Positions 25,101 to 38,517 of a stretch of 64,000 nt of DNA are shown piece by piece. Source of the stretch: Hemicordylus capensis (lineage: Eukaryota > Chordata > Lepidosauria > Squamata > Cordylidae); NCBI RefSeq assembly GCF_027244095.1, contig NC_069657.1, positions 245,188,674-245,252,673 on the forward strand, given 5' to 3'. Below the pieces are notes generated by a model that was not told where the DNA came from, made no database searches, and saw only the letters and a list, made by a program, of their open reading frames with translations. Both the position numbers and the translations under genes were made by a program. Every line of letters begins with the position of its first letter. Within the stretch, counting starts at the first letter, position 1.

Positions 25101-25735
25101 TAGAACATTTGCTGGTCACCTCCAGATTTGACTACTGCAATGCACACTATGTGGGGCTGTCTTTGTATACAGTCCGGAAACTGCAGTTGGTCCAGAATGC
25201 GGCAGCCAGGTTGGTCTCTGGGTCATCTCAAAGAGACCATATCACTCCTACCTTAAAAGATCTACATTGGTTGCCAATAAGTTTCCAGGCAAAATACAAG
25301 TTCTTGGTTGTATGCTATAAAGCCCTAAACATCTTGGGTCCTGGGTATTTAAGAGAACATCTTATTCTCTATGAACCACACCACCCATTGAGATCATCAG
25401 GAGAGGTTTGTCTGCAGTTGCCACTGGCTTGTCTGGTGGGTACTCAGGGACAGGCCTTCTCCAGTGCTGCCCCAAGGCTTTGGAATGCGCTCTGTTCTGA
25501 AATAAGAGCCTCCCCATCTCTGACAACTTTTAAAAAGGCAATCAAGACACATTTGTTCACCCAGGGTAATTAGGTACTGTTTTTATAGTTTGATGATTTT
25601 CAATAGTTTTAACGTTGTTTTATGTTTTAAATTGTAGTGTTTTAACCTGTTTACTTGTTTGTGTTCTTTTATTGTATACTGCCCAGAGACTTGCATTTTG
25701 GGTGGTATACAAATATATTAATGAAATAAATAAAA
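22180..25735 (+). mobile_element. L2-type LINE, nearly full length but dead
   Basis: A GC-rich 5' region (to about 22750) is followed by ORF2. The endonuclease (LDEGADLVCITETWLGE at 22862; LVVLGDFSIHFGT at 23200; HTLDLVF at 23327) precedes the RT (KEAIIRPFLKKPALHPSELSNYRPVSNL at 24217; VPLDLSVAFDTISHS at 24493; SVPRGSVLSLMLFNIYMKPLGE at 24665). The C-terminal domain (KLQLVQNAAARLV to FKKAIKTHLFTQGN, 25180-25573) has a 172-codon open stretch. The 3' end is GGTGGTATACAAATATATT with an AAAT-rich tail. Many stops and frameshifts interrupt ORF2. The YADD box present in the copy at 9185-11262 has been lost here by a short deletion near 24757. Confidence 0.92.
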
Positions 25736-25739
25736 GGGC

Positions 25740-26460
25740 AGCCTGGTTGTGTGTGTCTGGATCCAGGTTCTGATACATAGCTGCCCAAACAGTGTACCAT
25801 CCATGGAGAAACAGCACTCATGTGACACTTTAAATAAACAAGTACACTTGGGGATGGAAAAACTAATATACTAATGAAGCAATATGAAGGTTGCCGATTG
25901 AATGTGGGCCAGTGTGCTTATATGATCATTTTAAACACTTCTGATTGCATTCTGCTGCAGGCTAAAAGCACCAGAAACTGTCCGAAGGTAAAGTCAAGCA
26001 GTTAGTCACAGTTTGTACCCACAATAGGATGCGAGTATACTTTGAATCAATGTGTCATCCCAGACAGAAAACAAATTACCCATTTCAGCAATAAGGTCCT
26101 GTCAATAGTACTTGACAGTCTCCAGTTCTTGTGTGCATACTCTTTTCCTAGGTTGAGTAACATTGACTTTGAAAAGTACTGTGACAAAAAATTAAGTGAG
26201 CAAATTTACTTTAAATTTATGGCATGGCATATGTAATTCTACCATTGTCACTGACCCAGTGATAACACAGCACACAGTAGCATTTGTTCCCTATTTGAGA
26301 TGTGTTCTGTCTGTGGTCAACTGTGCTTTGTATTTTCCTTGATTTGATTGTGGTGAGATTGCTAGAGCAATAATTCTTGATGGGGATCTAGAGAAATCCT
26401 AGCTTGTTCCTGGTTTACATTTGTCTTTTTTTAGTAATTTAGAGTATCCCTTACATATAT
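25740..26460. other. RCAN2 intron, no recognised feature
   Basis: No exon or repeat family recognised. Confidence 0.4.
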
Positions 26461-26463
26461 AGT

Positions 26464-26632
26464 GAGGCTATTCTCACGACCAGAGGCTGGGTGGGCATAA
26501 AGGCTGCACAAATTGTACATTTCCCCAACAGATGATATCTGCAGCTGGTGCGGGACATGGAGTACACTCTCACATGATCTGCACTGTTGCACACAGCATG
26601 GATCTCCAGAGGCCAGGACACAGCGTCCTGGC
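26464..26632. mobile_element. Partial MITE with GAGGCTATTCTCACG end
   Basis: The left tip GAGGCTATTCTCACG matches the inverted right tip of the element at 43281-43745 (TGTGAATAGCCTC). Its other end is absent; the sequence meets the palindrome starting at 26633. Confidence 0.4.
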
Positions 26633-27305
26633 TAGGGGTGTGCATGGAACTGACTGGCCCGGTTTGGTTCCAGCCCAAACAGGACTTGAACCTGTCCGGC
26701 CCAGTTCGGTTCCGTACACCCTCTAATCCCCCCGTGGTTCGCTTCAATCCGGGGAGGTTGTGATTTTTAAAATTTACATTTTTTAAACTTTTTAGCCCCT
26801 TCGGGGGCTTCGTCAAGGCTGGGGGGGTGGGTCCGTGAAGATTCCGCCTCCACCTGTCGGCCTCCATCATCACTTCCGAAGCCTGTCCGGCCCGTCTTGG
26901 TGCGGTGGCCATTTTGGGTGCCGCCGCACATGTGCAAATGGCCTCTGCGAGGCCTGGCATTAACCAGGGCCTCGCAGAGGCAATTTGCACATCCACGGCA
27001 GCCATTTTTTTGGTGGCCATTTTAAAAAATATATTTTTAAATAATTTTTTTAAAAAAATTATTTTAAAATAATAATAATATTTTTTTTAAAAAAATGGCC
27101 GTTGTGCATGTGCAAATGACCTCTGTGAGGGCCTGTACAATGCCAGGCCTCGCAGAGGCCATTTGTGCATGTGCGGCGGCATCCAAAATGGCCTCCGCAC
27201 CAAGAAATGGAGGACGAACCACAGTGGTGATGATGGAGGCCGGCAGGGGGAGGGGAACCTTCATGGACCCTCTGTGACCTAGACAAAGCCCCCGAAGGGC
27301 TAAAA
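26633..27305. mobile_element. Palindromic element with AT-rich centre, right end lost
   Basis: The left tip is TAGGGGTGTGCATGGAAC. The arms pair as CCTTCGGGGGCTTCGTCA (26797) with inverse AAAGCCCCCGAAGGGC (27285), and GGCCTCCATCATCACTTCC with GATGATGGAGGCCG. Each arm also contains its own hairpin (about 26925-26991 and 27100-27175). The centre at 27015-27092 is almost pure A/T. The right tip is missing, cut where the R4 fragment begins at 27334. Confidence 0.75.
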
Positions 27306-27333
27306 GGTTGTTGTTGTTAACAACAACAACAAC

Positions 27334-27490
27334 AAAAAGCAGCTTTACTGGGAACAGCCTATATTCTGCGATGATATCTATAACAATTGACAATAAAATT
27401 CTGGCATCCCAGGTCCTTGGAAAGGACTCGATGTCTGGATAAAACAAACCAGTCAATAACACCTGTCTGACTGTGTAAACAAGCAATAAT
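27334..27490 (+). mobile_element. Dong/R4-type LINE, 3' end fragment
   Basis: Matches 30000-30150 of the neighbouring R4 copy almost base for base: the codons for KAALLGTAYILR, the stop region, the 3' UTR with CAGTCAATAACACCTGTCTG and the AAGCAATAAT tail. It lies directly upstream of the longer R4 copy in the same orientation. Confidence 0.88.
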
Positions 27491-27509
27491 AATAATAAGA
27501 AGAAGAAGA

Positions 27510-27544
<35 letters not shown>
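27488..27544. repeat. Mixed trinucleotide repeat (AAT)n(AAG)n(ACT)n
   Basis: Trinucleotide repeats bridge the tail of the first R4 piece and the 5' truncation point of the second. Confidence 0.9.
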
Positions 27545-27545
<1 letters not shown>

Positions 27546-30172
27546 CAGATTCAAGGAGAATTAGAGAAGTCCTGGAAATAATAAAGCAGCATATAACACC
27601 AGTGTCAAAGAAGATTAGAAGATACGAAGCCAGAATTACACAACACAGGCAGAATCTCCAATTCCAGTTGAATCAGAGACGTTTCTACCAAAGCATAGAA
27701 GGAGAAACTGCAAGAAACGTAGAAACACCGAATAAAGAAGAAACAGTGCAATTCTGGGGGAAATTATGGGACAATCCAATAGATTATAATAAAAAAGCAG
27801 GCTGGACAAAAGAGGTCAAAAAATGTAACCAACAAATGCAAGATCTAATAATAACACCAGAATTAATAAGTGAAAGAGCAAAGAAAATCAAAAATTGGAC
27901 TGCTCCAGGTGACAATGAACTGCATGGCTTTTGGCTTAAACACCTAACAAGCCTTCATAAACAACTATCAAAACAGTTCAATCACATTTTGCAAGGAGGT
28001 GATATTGAACAATGGCTAACAACTGGGAAAACTCATCTCATCATGAAAGACCCAGCAAAAGGTGCAGTTCCAAGTAATTATAGACCGATAACCTGCCTGC
28101 CAACCATGTTCAAATTATTAACTGGAAGAATAGCAGATGAAGTGATGCAACACTTATTAACTAACAAACAGCTTCCAGTTGAACAGAAAGGAAATTGCCC
28201 GAACACCAGAGGCACAAAAGACCAGCTGCTGATTGACAAAATGATTTTAGAAAACTGCAAGAGAAGAAAAACAAATCTAAGTGTTGCATGGATTGACTAC
28301 AAGAAAGCTTTCGATTCATTGCCTCCCACATGGATACTAAAATGTTTAGAAACAACTGGTGTCAGCAAAAACATTCAGATATTTATTTTTAAAAAAGCAA
28401 TGAGCATGTGGAGTACACAGTTAACAATCAATGGCGAGACACTTGGACAGGTTAGCATTAGAAGAGGCATTTTCCAAGGGGACTCACTATCCCGTCTGTT
28501 GTTTGTAATCACCATGACCCCCCTTTCACAAATACTAAACAAAACAGGCCTCGGATACCAAACATCTAAAACATCCAGTAAAATCAACCATCTGCTGTAC
28601 ATGGACGATCTGAAGTTGTATGGAATGTCCCAGTCAGAAACTGAATCACTGCTAAACACTGTCCGTATATTCAGTAGCGATATAGCAATGGAGTTTGGAT
28701 TAGACAAGTGTGCTGCATTAATAAAGAACAGAGGGAAAATAACAAAACCAGAAGGAATAGAACTGCCCAATGGAAGCAACATCACAAAGCTGGAAGAGAA
28801 AGAACCTTACAAATACTTGGGCATTCTCCAGGCTGATAACATTGCACACGCTGAAGTTAAAACAAAAATAGGAAGTGAATACATCAGGAGAGTTAGAAAA
28901 ATCCTCAAGTACAAACTCAATGGCGGGAACACCGTACAAGCCATAAACACCTGGGCTTATACCTGTTATCAGATACACTGCAGGGATAATAGACTGGACC
29001 CAGGCAGAGCTAGAGACGCTGGATCGTAAGACCAGGAAAATAATGACCATCAATCATGCTCTGCACCCCTGCAGTGATGTCGATAGGCTATACCTCCCTC
29101 GCAGCTCAGGCAGAAGAGGAATGCTGCAAGTCCATCAAACAGTAGAGGAGGAGAAAAGAGGCCTTGAAGAATATATCAAGGACAGTGAAGAAGATGCACT
29201 TCAAATGGTCAATAACGAGAAACTATTCAACACCAATGAAACAAAGCAGGCCTACAAGAAAGAACAAGTCAAGAACCGAGCAGAAAAATGGAAAAAGAAG
29301 CCCCTGCACGGTCAATATTTGCACAATATAAGTGGAAAATCAGACATCACCAAGACCTGGCAATGGCTTAAGAATGGCAACTTGAAGAAAGAAACAGAGG
29401 GTTTAATACTGGCTGCACAAGAACAGGCACTAAGAACAAATGCAATAAGAGCAAAAGTAGAAAAATCAACCACAAACAGCAAGTGCCGCCTTTGTAAAGA
29501 AGCAGATGAAACCGTGGACCACCTAATCAGCTGTTGTAAAAAGTTCGCACAGACTGACTACAAACAAAGGCATGACAAGGTAGCAGGGATGATACACTGG
29601 AACATCTTGAAAAAATACAAGCTACCTGTAGCCAAAAATTGGTGGGACCATACAATTGAAAAAGTTGTAGAAAATGAAGATGTAAAAATATTATGGGACT
29701 TCCGACTACAAACAGACAAACATCTGCCACACAATACACCAGATATAACTGTAGTCGAGAAGAAAGAAAAGCAAGTCAAAATAATCGACATAGCAATACC
29801 AGGGGATAGCAGAATAGAAGAAAAAGAAATAGAAAAAATCACCAAATACAAAGATCCACAAATTGAAATTGAAAGGCTGTGGCAGAAAAAGACCCAAATA
29901 ATCCCAGTGGTCATTGGCACCCTGGGTGCAGTTCCCAAAGACCTTGAAGAGCACCTCAACACCATAGGGGCCACAGAAATCACCACCAGCCATTTACAAA
30001 AAGCAGCTTTACTGGGAACAGCCTATATTCTGCGACGATATCTGTAACAATTGACAATAAAATTCAGCCATCCCAGGTCCTTGGGAAGGACTCGATTTCT
30101 GGTTAAAACAAACCAGTCAATAACACCTGTCTGACTGTGTAAACAAGAAATAATAACAACAACAACAAATCC
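27545..30172 (+). mobile_element. Dong/R4-type LINE with RT and restriction-like endonuclease
   Basis: 5'-truncated just before the RT. The open frame to 29029 has RT boxes NYRPITCLPTMFKLL, AWIDYKKAFDSLP, GIFQGDSLSRLLFVI, LLYMDDLKLYG and YKYLGI. Near 28965 one extra T in GGCTTATACC shifts the frame; the protein continues in the next frame to a stop at 30045-30047. This second part has a zinc-knuckle-like CRLCKEADETVDHLISC and the PD-D endonuclease signature (TPDITVV, then IIDIAIPGD), typical of the Dong/R4 group of site-biased LINEs. N-terminal DNA-binding fingers are missing. The 3' UTR ends AAATAATAACAACAAC. Confidence 0.92.
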
Positions 30173-30481
30173 ACAAACTGCAGAATGAGCCCACCACACG
30201 ACACATCGAGAACGATTTGCAGGCTTGCTGGTAAATGATTCAGTTCACTGGGCTTCCTTCCAGTAAACAATGCAGGGTGGGCGGGGGGAGTCCGTTGCCT
30301 TGCAGTAAGCAAATGGAATTGCACAGAAGTAAATGATTTAGTTCAATGGGCTTCCTCTTCAGTAAAAGTGAAAGAGAAAGCGTGAAGACTGGATTCAGAA
30401 ATCCGCTCAGCTGCACGAGTATGAGTCTGGCCAAAGTAGCAAATTAAAAGGGAATTCCACAATAACTCCAGTGCAATATAT

Positions 30482-31345
30482 ACACACGTGGACAAATGTG
30501 TTGGTTCCCCCTCCACGAAAAAAGAAAAACCCACAATTGTCTCTAAAATAACTTGAAACTGAAAAGTAATTGGCACCCATCATTGTTTATTCTGCATTTA
30601 ACAAAAATCAGACTTTGCTTTAGAGTTTTGATGCAAAAGAATATTTCAGATCATAACACAAATGAAAATGGCATGGACAAAAATGATGGGACCCTTAACC
30701 TAATATTTTGTTGTACAACCTTTAGAGGCAGTCACTGCAAACAAGCAATTCCTGTAGCTCTCCATGAGACTTCTGCACCTGTCAACGGGTAGTTTGGCCC
30801 ACTCCTGAGCAAACTGCTCCAGCTGTGTCAGGTTTGAAGGGTGCCTTCTCCAGACTGCATCTTTCAGTTCTTTCCACAGATGTTTGATAGGATTCAAATC
30901 AGGGCTCATAGAAGGCCACTTTAGAATAGTCCAGTGTTTTGTCCTTAGCAATTCTTGGGTGCTTTTAGCTGTGTGTTTTGGGTTATTATCCTGTTGGAGG
31001 ATCCATGACCTGCGACTGAGACAGAGCTTTCTGACACTGGGCAGTACGTTTCACTCCAGAATGTCTTGATAGTCTTGAGATTTCATTGTTCCCTGCACAG
31101 ACTCAAGGCACCCCGTGCCAGACGCAGCAAAGCACCACAAAACATAACCGAGCCTCCTCCAGGTTTCACAGTAAGTTTGGTGTTCTTTTCTTTGAAAGCT
31201 TTATTTTCCCATCTGTGGACATAGAGCTGATGTGTCTTGCCAAAAAGCTCCAGTTTTGTCTCATCTGTGCAAAGGACATTCTCCCAGAAGCATTGCGGCT
31301 TGTCAATATGCATTTTAGCAAATTCCAATCTGGCTTTTTAATGAC
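30482..31345 (-). mobile_element. Tc1-like transposon remnant, minus copy
   Basis: Minus-strand reading gives transposase parts: FWENVLCTDETKLELFG (first catalytic Asp region), KPGGGSVMFCG, then [19 protein letters not shown] (third catalytic box, with Lys where most Tc1 enzymes have the catalytic Glu) to the terminal TTKY. Frames are broken between them. The left end is a terminal-repeat-like GTGGACAAATGTGTTGG next to TA. The N-terminal helix-turn-helix half is missing. Confidence 0.85.
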
Positions 31346-31356
31346 AAAACTGAAAA

Positions 31357-31665
31357 AAAGAAGCTTTCAAAGAAAAGAACCTTGAGTCTGTGCAGGTAAC
31401 AATGAAATCTCAAGACTATCAAGACATTCTAGAGCGAAATGTACTGCCCAGTGTCAGAAAGCTCTGACACAGATCCTCCAACAGGATAACGACCCAAAAC
31501 ACACAGCTAAAAGCACCCAAGAATGGCTAAGGACAAAACATTGGACTCTTCTGAAGTGGCCTTCTATGAGCCCTGATTTGAATCCTGTCAAACATCTATG
31601 GAAAGAATTGAAACATGCAGTCTGGAGAAGGCATCCTTCAAACCTGACACAGCTGGAGCAGCAAT
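31357..31665 (+). mobile_element. Tc1-like transposon remnant, plus copy (inverted)
   Basis: This is an inverted copy of part of the minus element (about 30810-31105 plus a short piece near 31184-31204). It has AATGAAATCTCAAGACTATC and the CCTGATTTGAATCCTGTC catalytic box. An internal deletion and frameshifts leave no transposase. With its neighbour it forms two arms of about 285 bp around a 270-bp spacer. Confidence 0.8.
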
Positions 31666-33066
<1,401 letters not shown>

Positions 33067-33879
33067 TTTCCTTCAACAAGAACATCTCTTCTTTCACCTA
33101 CTGCTTTCTTCGTCTCTATTTTCATTTGTCTATATATATTTTTTTGTTGGCTTACTTTCTTTGCTCAAGGGCAAACCATTGTCTTGTGAGTACCTTATTG
33201 TAGCTTATTGGAATATTCTCTTTGCTGCAATGAAGCCTAACTAACTAAAGGGCTACGAAAATGTTCTTTGCATAAATAATCATATCACACATGCAGAGCT
33301 GTTGCTATCTGTCAAATTTAGACAAGAGGCGGAGAGAAGAGTTGATTAGCAGCGTTTTTCACCACTCCGTTTAATGTTAAGAAACTTTTCAGTGTCATTC
33401 AGGAAACAGCAGTAAATCCATACCATGACTAGTCCTTCAAATCAGCAGAGTAGAATTCCGTTTGGCGTTTCTTTTCATGCACGATCCCTTGGTCCAGTTA
33501 TCCCAAATATTTCTCTTTAACCCTTTCTCCTCTTGTTGAATTGCATGAGGCCATAGCTCGGAGACCTTTTCCTTGCTTAACCAGCTGCTTCACAAGCGGA
33601 TAACAAAATCCCCCCACAACTTGAGGTATTAGCAGGAAGGAACAACAACCCATTCCCTCCTTAGTCCTACTGGAATGCCTAAGCCACTTATTTGGGGTCT
33701 GAGATGGGAAAGGCCATAGCTCAGCATACACATGTTTAGCATGTACAAGGTCCCATGTTCAGATCTTATGCCCCTCCCTGACATCTCCAGTTAAAAGGAA
33801 CTTTGGTAGCAGGGCTGGGAAAAGGGCAGTGGAGAGCCACTGTCAGCCAGTGCCAACTACGCTAGAATATGGATATGAC

Positions 33880-33920
33880 GAATATTTATATACCGCTTTT
33901 CAATAAAGTTCCCAAAGTGG

Positions 33921-33975
<55 letters not shown>

Positions 33976-34138
33976 GCCCCCTGTCCTCAAAGGGCTCATA
34001 ATCTAAAAAACAAGCAGAAGACAGACACCAGCAAGAGCCACTAGAGGGATGCTGTGCTGGGGCTGGATAGGGCCAGTTGCTCTCTCTCTGCTCAATAAAG
34101 AGGATCACCACTTTCACAAGGTGCCTCTTTGCTCAGGT
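33880..34138 (-). mobile_element. SINE with GCGGTATA tail, inserted in another SINE
   Basis: The minus-strand 3' end is AAGCGGTATATAAATATTCG and the inner part has GAGCCCTTTGAGGACAGGG and GTGTCTGTCTTCTG. The same family lies at 46398-46664 and 63745-63835. It contains a long (CA)n expansion at 33927-33973. Confidence 0.7.
33927..33973. repeat. (CA)n microsatellite
   Basis: About 23 uninterrupted CA units inside a SINE copy in the probable RCAN2 3' UTR. Confidence 0.95.
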
Positions 34139-34180
34139 AGCAGAGATTTGTAGCTGGACTAAATATACAAATGATCTGAC

Positions 34181-37100
34181 TTGGTATCAAGCAGCAGCTC
34201 TCTATATTCAGAGGGTATTGGGCTACACAGATGTGGAGAAAGGTGTGTCTTTCATGCCCATGTCTCAAAATATGGGCAAAACAGTTCACCGCAGCTGTTT
34301 CTTGTAGGAGAAGAAAGTTTTGCCACTCTGCAAGGTATGGAATATCTTTACTTTGACACATTAAGAATTAGAAAGGATTGTAGAAGGTGAAGGACTGATT
34401 TCCCATTATTTATCTCCTGAGGCTTCGTAATACCTTCAATCATGGGGTAAACTCCTTTTGAACAGTTGGACTGAAGGTACTAAATAGCTGTATTTATCTA
34501 TTCCCATTACCCCCCACCCCTTTAATGTCTCTGTTTAAAATAAAAAAATTAGGGGCAGATTGAGAACCATGCATTTCCTTTCAAGCCAGATCAGAGAGAA
34601 GCAAGATCACTGTTGATCCCTTGTTTCATTTTAGGACCTCAGTTAGGGATACCACAAAAATCTATTAGGTTCCATTTCCCATGTGATTATCTCTTTTGCT
34701 GATGCAAACAATTATCCAAAACCTTTCATATGCCTGATTCTATTTCAGTTGGGAGTAGGGTGTGTGTGGCTGCATTCACAAACTTTTTCAGCAAAAAAGA
34801 GAATAATCCCGCATGAGCTGACTTTGTTCAGAAAAACAGGGATATCTACAATGTTTTGCGGATTTTCTGTAGATTTCCAAGAATGTATGGGGAGGTAAAA
34901 CAGAAAATTCTGTGAAAATAAGAGGACCGATTCCATGCATTGCTGGCTATTCACAAATGCCTGGGGCAAAGCTCCACTAAATACAGTGGCTAACAGCCAG
35001 AGCAGTGATCTGGGGATGCAGCAGCTGGATTTCCATGCAACAAGGCTGCTCCTAACTCATCCAGAGCCTTCCTGAGCAGCAGGGTGCACAGGCGAGGGGG
35101 AGGAGGAATGATTTCTACTGCTCTTCCCTGCCTCTGTAAGTGCCCTTTGCCTTCCTCCTCCCCATGCATACTCGCTGCTCGGGAAGACTCTAGATAAGTT
35201 AGGAGCAGCCTCTACACATAGGGATGCAGCTCTGGATTGCTCAGTATTACTCTAGATGTCAGCCACTGAGACTTACTTCTGAGTTAAACATGCGTAACAC
35301 TGCGCTCCACGTGTTCTGTACATAGTTACCTTACAATTAGTCCCTTGAAAAGGTATCACCTGATCTGCTACAGAACATATTTGTCCTCCATAGCTTAAAG
35401 CAAATGCTAGAGAAATTTGGAAACCCATTAAACGCTTGTAATAGAGCAGAATGTTCACTTTGTTTTGCGTGTGCACTAGAGTTATGGAAAGGAGCGTGTC
35501 CCATATTCTAAATGGCTGAGCTTGCAGATGTTTTATAATGTTTCAGTTAATGGGAAATCTTATTTCAGTTAATGGGAGTAATTCCATAGCAATAGTTAAG
35601 CAAAATATGTAGACCACAGCTGGACCGGTTTTTGAGATTTGCAATACTCCATAGCTTGGTAAAAATGGCACAATCTTTGTGATTCGGTTGAGAATCACTC
35701 TTGTTTATGCACACCCTCCAGCTTGCTTTAAAAAAAAAAAAAGTTCATGCACATTTTGCAGTGCTATGCAGATAAACTTAAACAGAGACTGTTGGTTAAT
35801 CAGAGATTTGTTGTCAAACCAAGTGTCTTTCAGAATGTATATTCATGTGCTTTTCTTTATTGTTTTAGATATAACACCACATCTACTCCTCCTCTGTCCG
35901 ATAATTCAGTTTCACTGAAAGGGAGGCTGTGTGGAGAGATGTTGGGGCCAGACTGAAGGGAAAGGAATGCAGCTGTGACTGTTTAACTCAGCTGACAAGC
36001 TTGTCCTTCCTCTGTTACTATATGCTAAATGGAGGACCCATATTGTTTCGATCTAAATAATCTTAAAATGGGAGGAAACTGCTATTTGGGACCAGCATAA
36101 AAATAGCAGGATATCATTCTTGACTTGCTGTGGTCATTCAATGATACTCCATTTCTGTTCTCATGTCTTCCCCCATTTAAGTGTATGTTGTGGAATTCAC
36201 ACACACACAAAAGCACTTAAGATATGCTGAGCTTTACTCTTTTATTATGAATACATCTTCAATGGAGAAACACATAAGCACATCTGATCTGTATTGTAGA
36301 AGAGTTGAGCTGTGGGTGTGGTGGGGCCACTTGGTTTCATTGTCAAAAAGCATAGCAACCCCAAACTATGAGATATTGGGTGGCTTCAAAGGGTGTTCCC
36401 CCCACCCCACCCCCAGGTGTACACTGGCTGACATCCATTCTAAGTTACTCGGTAGTAATACTCAGGAGTTACTCTAAAGGACCACTTAAGGTCAATAGGA
36501 CTGCTCTGTTCTATTGATTTTTAGGCTGGATGTTAGCCACTAGCTGACTTCCTAACTAAGTGTGTGCATAAGGAGGGACTAAGATTATTATACTAGGCAG
36601 TATATAAATTAAGTAAGTAAGTATGTGGGGATATCATGTGCGCCTATGCACAACTCCCCGACTGCAACACTGTTGCACAAGTGGGTGAAACTACCCCACT
36701 CTGCTGAGAAAAATAAATCTGATGTTATCAAACCATTTTTCTAGTAACAATGTACCTATTCCTTAACCAAGGAGGAAGTGGTAACAGTAGATATCTGCAT
36801 TCCAAATTTAGCAGTTGTGGCTTCTCCAAAGTAGTCTGGGACTGTGTTTTGGTTAGAGAATGCTGAGAATTCTCTCTCAAGGATCCTTAACACAGATCCC
36901 CTCCGAACTGCAGTCCTGGTGATTTTGTAGAAATGAGGCACTGGCAGTTATGCCTGTAGTGTAGCCTCCAACAAAATATTTTCTAAGAGTCTCCAGCAAT
37001 AAGTTCTTGCACTGTATTTCAGTTTTGATCTATGTCAGAAGCAGTTTGCTTTCTAATGATCAGCCAACATCTAATGATGATACATGACTATAACACAGCA

Positions 37101-38000
37101 CAGTTTGGCCCAACTTTCCTTGGTGGGTTTTTTTAATTGGTAGGTGGAGCACTTGGTCTGGTATTCCAGTAATGAAATGGCACCCTCTAGTGCTATAGTG
37201 TTCACTGCTTTGGCTGGAAATTAAGAAACCAACTGATAACAGAAGAGAGATAACTTTGCAGCTCACTTACCCAACATTAGCCTCACATACTTCGTAGAAC
37301 TTAAACTGCTAATTACTTTAGGCATAGCAAGTCAGCAAACAGTTACTTTTAAAACCATCTCCTTAAACTGAACAGGAGCAGTTCACAGATTTCAGTGAAC
37401 ATGCAATGCCTTTTAAGGATCTATTAGTATAGATTCCTGAGAAATCTGTTGATTTCAGTGGGAGTCTTAGCACATTGATCTTACATTGCAATGTGGATAT
37501 TCCTGGCTGGCTTTTTTTTTTTTTTTACAAGCTAGCTGATTAAAATTGTACAGTTATTAGCATAATAAGATTCTCTTTGTTGATATATGTACATTAGGAC
37601 CGATGACAACTCTCATTTCAACTCATCTATGTGAAAAGTGAATGATGTGGGTTAACTTTTTTTTATTAACCCTCCTACATGACCTGCAGGCAAATTACCA
37701 CCCTGTATTTTCACATTTTGTTTTGATTCAGTAATGGTTTTCAACAGGCGGTGTTGGGGTGAGGGTGTGTGATGAGATAGGGACGACTTCTTTTTTGGTA
37801 GAAATTGTTAACCAGTGACATAATTTTGCAAGATGTGGTTTATAGTGACATGTCAAGGCACTATGAGTTAGTTTTGCAGCAATGTTTCCATTTTGCACCT
37901 TATAAAATTTATATTTAGTAATACAGTATTTTATAGAAGTATTGAGTTTGGCTGATTCCACTTTTGCACTTGTATAACTCAGATTTTAGTTTTTAAAAAT
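34181..38000. other. Probable 3' UTR, little structure
   Basis: Apart from the poly(A) candidates I see only short low-complexity patches and possible old repeat fragments near 35240 and 36370-36540. No second gene. Confidence 0.4.
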
Positions 38001-38517
38001 AAATATGGGAAAATATACTGTCCTTGTGCTCTGCCTGCTTTTGGCTTTTTTGTTTGTCTTTGAAATAGCCTTTAAGCAAATTGCAGCTCAGTGTTCTAGT
38101 TATTCTTCTGCCCCCTAGTGGATTTAATAACATCAGCTGCTACAACTACTATTACTACTGTGAGCCTGGTGTTCCATTGTGTTCCATTATTCCTAGATGC
38201 CATATTGCATTGCTTACCTGTGTCAACCATTTGCCTGAGCTGAGAAGACAGACTAAAATGGCCAACTTATAATTTGTGAGCTGGTCGTCCAGTTCACACT
38301 AACATGTTTAATACTGAGAGACATGCCTCATAAGTTGTCCATGGTGCATATCCAAACCTGTTCAGATCTACTATGTGCCACTGTATTCACATCAACTTGC
38401 ATTCTCTCACATGCTGTCTGTATCTAAGGTGACAGAGAAGCAAACAAAATTTATGATGAGAAAATGTGGACTGTCACAGTGTTCTATCTTAACCTATCTA
38501 GTCATGTCTGTCCAGCT

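Larger units (their letters stand above)
33706..34180 (+). mobile_element. tRNA-headed SINE split by a second SINE
   Basis: The head GGCCATAGCTCAGCATACAC resembles a tRNA A box with a B-box-like GTTCAGATC downstream. The body (GGGCTGGGAAAAGGGCAG ... TCTGACTTGGTATC) and tail match the inverted form of the SINE at 49424-51295. It is interrupted between about 33876 and 34140. Confidence 0.65.
33067..38003 (+). other. RCAN2: Probable RCAN2 3' UTR with candidate poly(A) signals
   Basis: No coding signal follows the stop. AATAAA hexamers occur at 34539-34544, 36712-36717 and 37998-38003. The last is followed by T/GT-rich sequence (GCTTTTTTGTTTGTC from 38043), the usual downstream element, and is my preferred end. 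The stretch holds a SINE pair (33706-34180), a (CA)n tract and a poly(T) run at 37512-37526. RNA evidence would be needed to fix the end. Confidence 0.4.

Noticed and set aside
26451-27020. 189-codon minus-strand open frame
   Set aside because: It covers the arm of a palindromic transposon; the opposite arm gives similar frames. Compositional effect.
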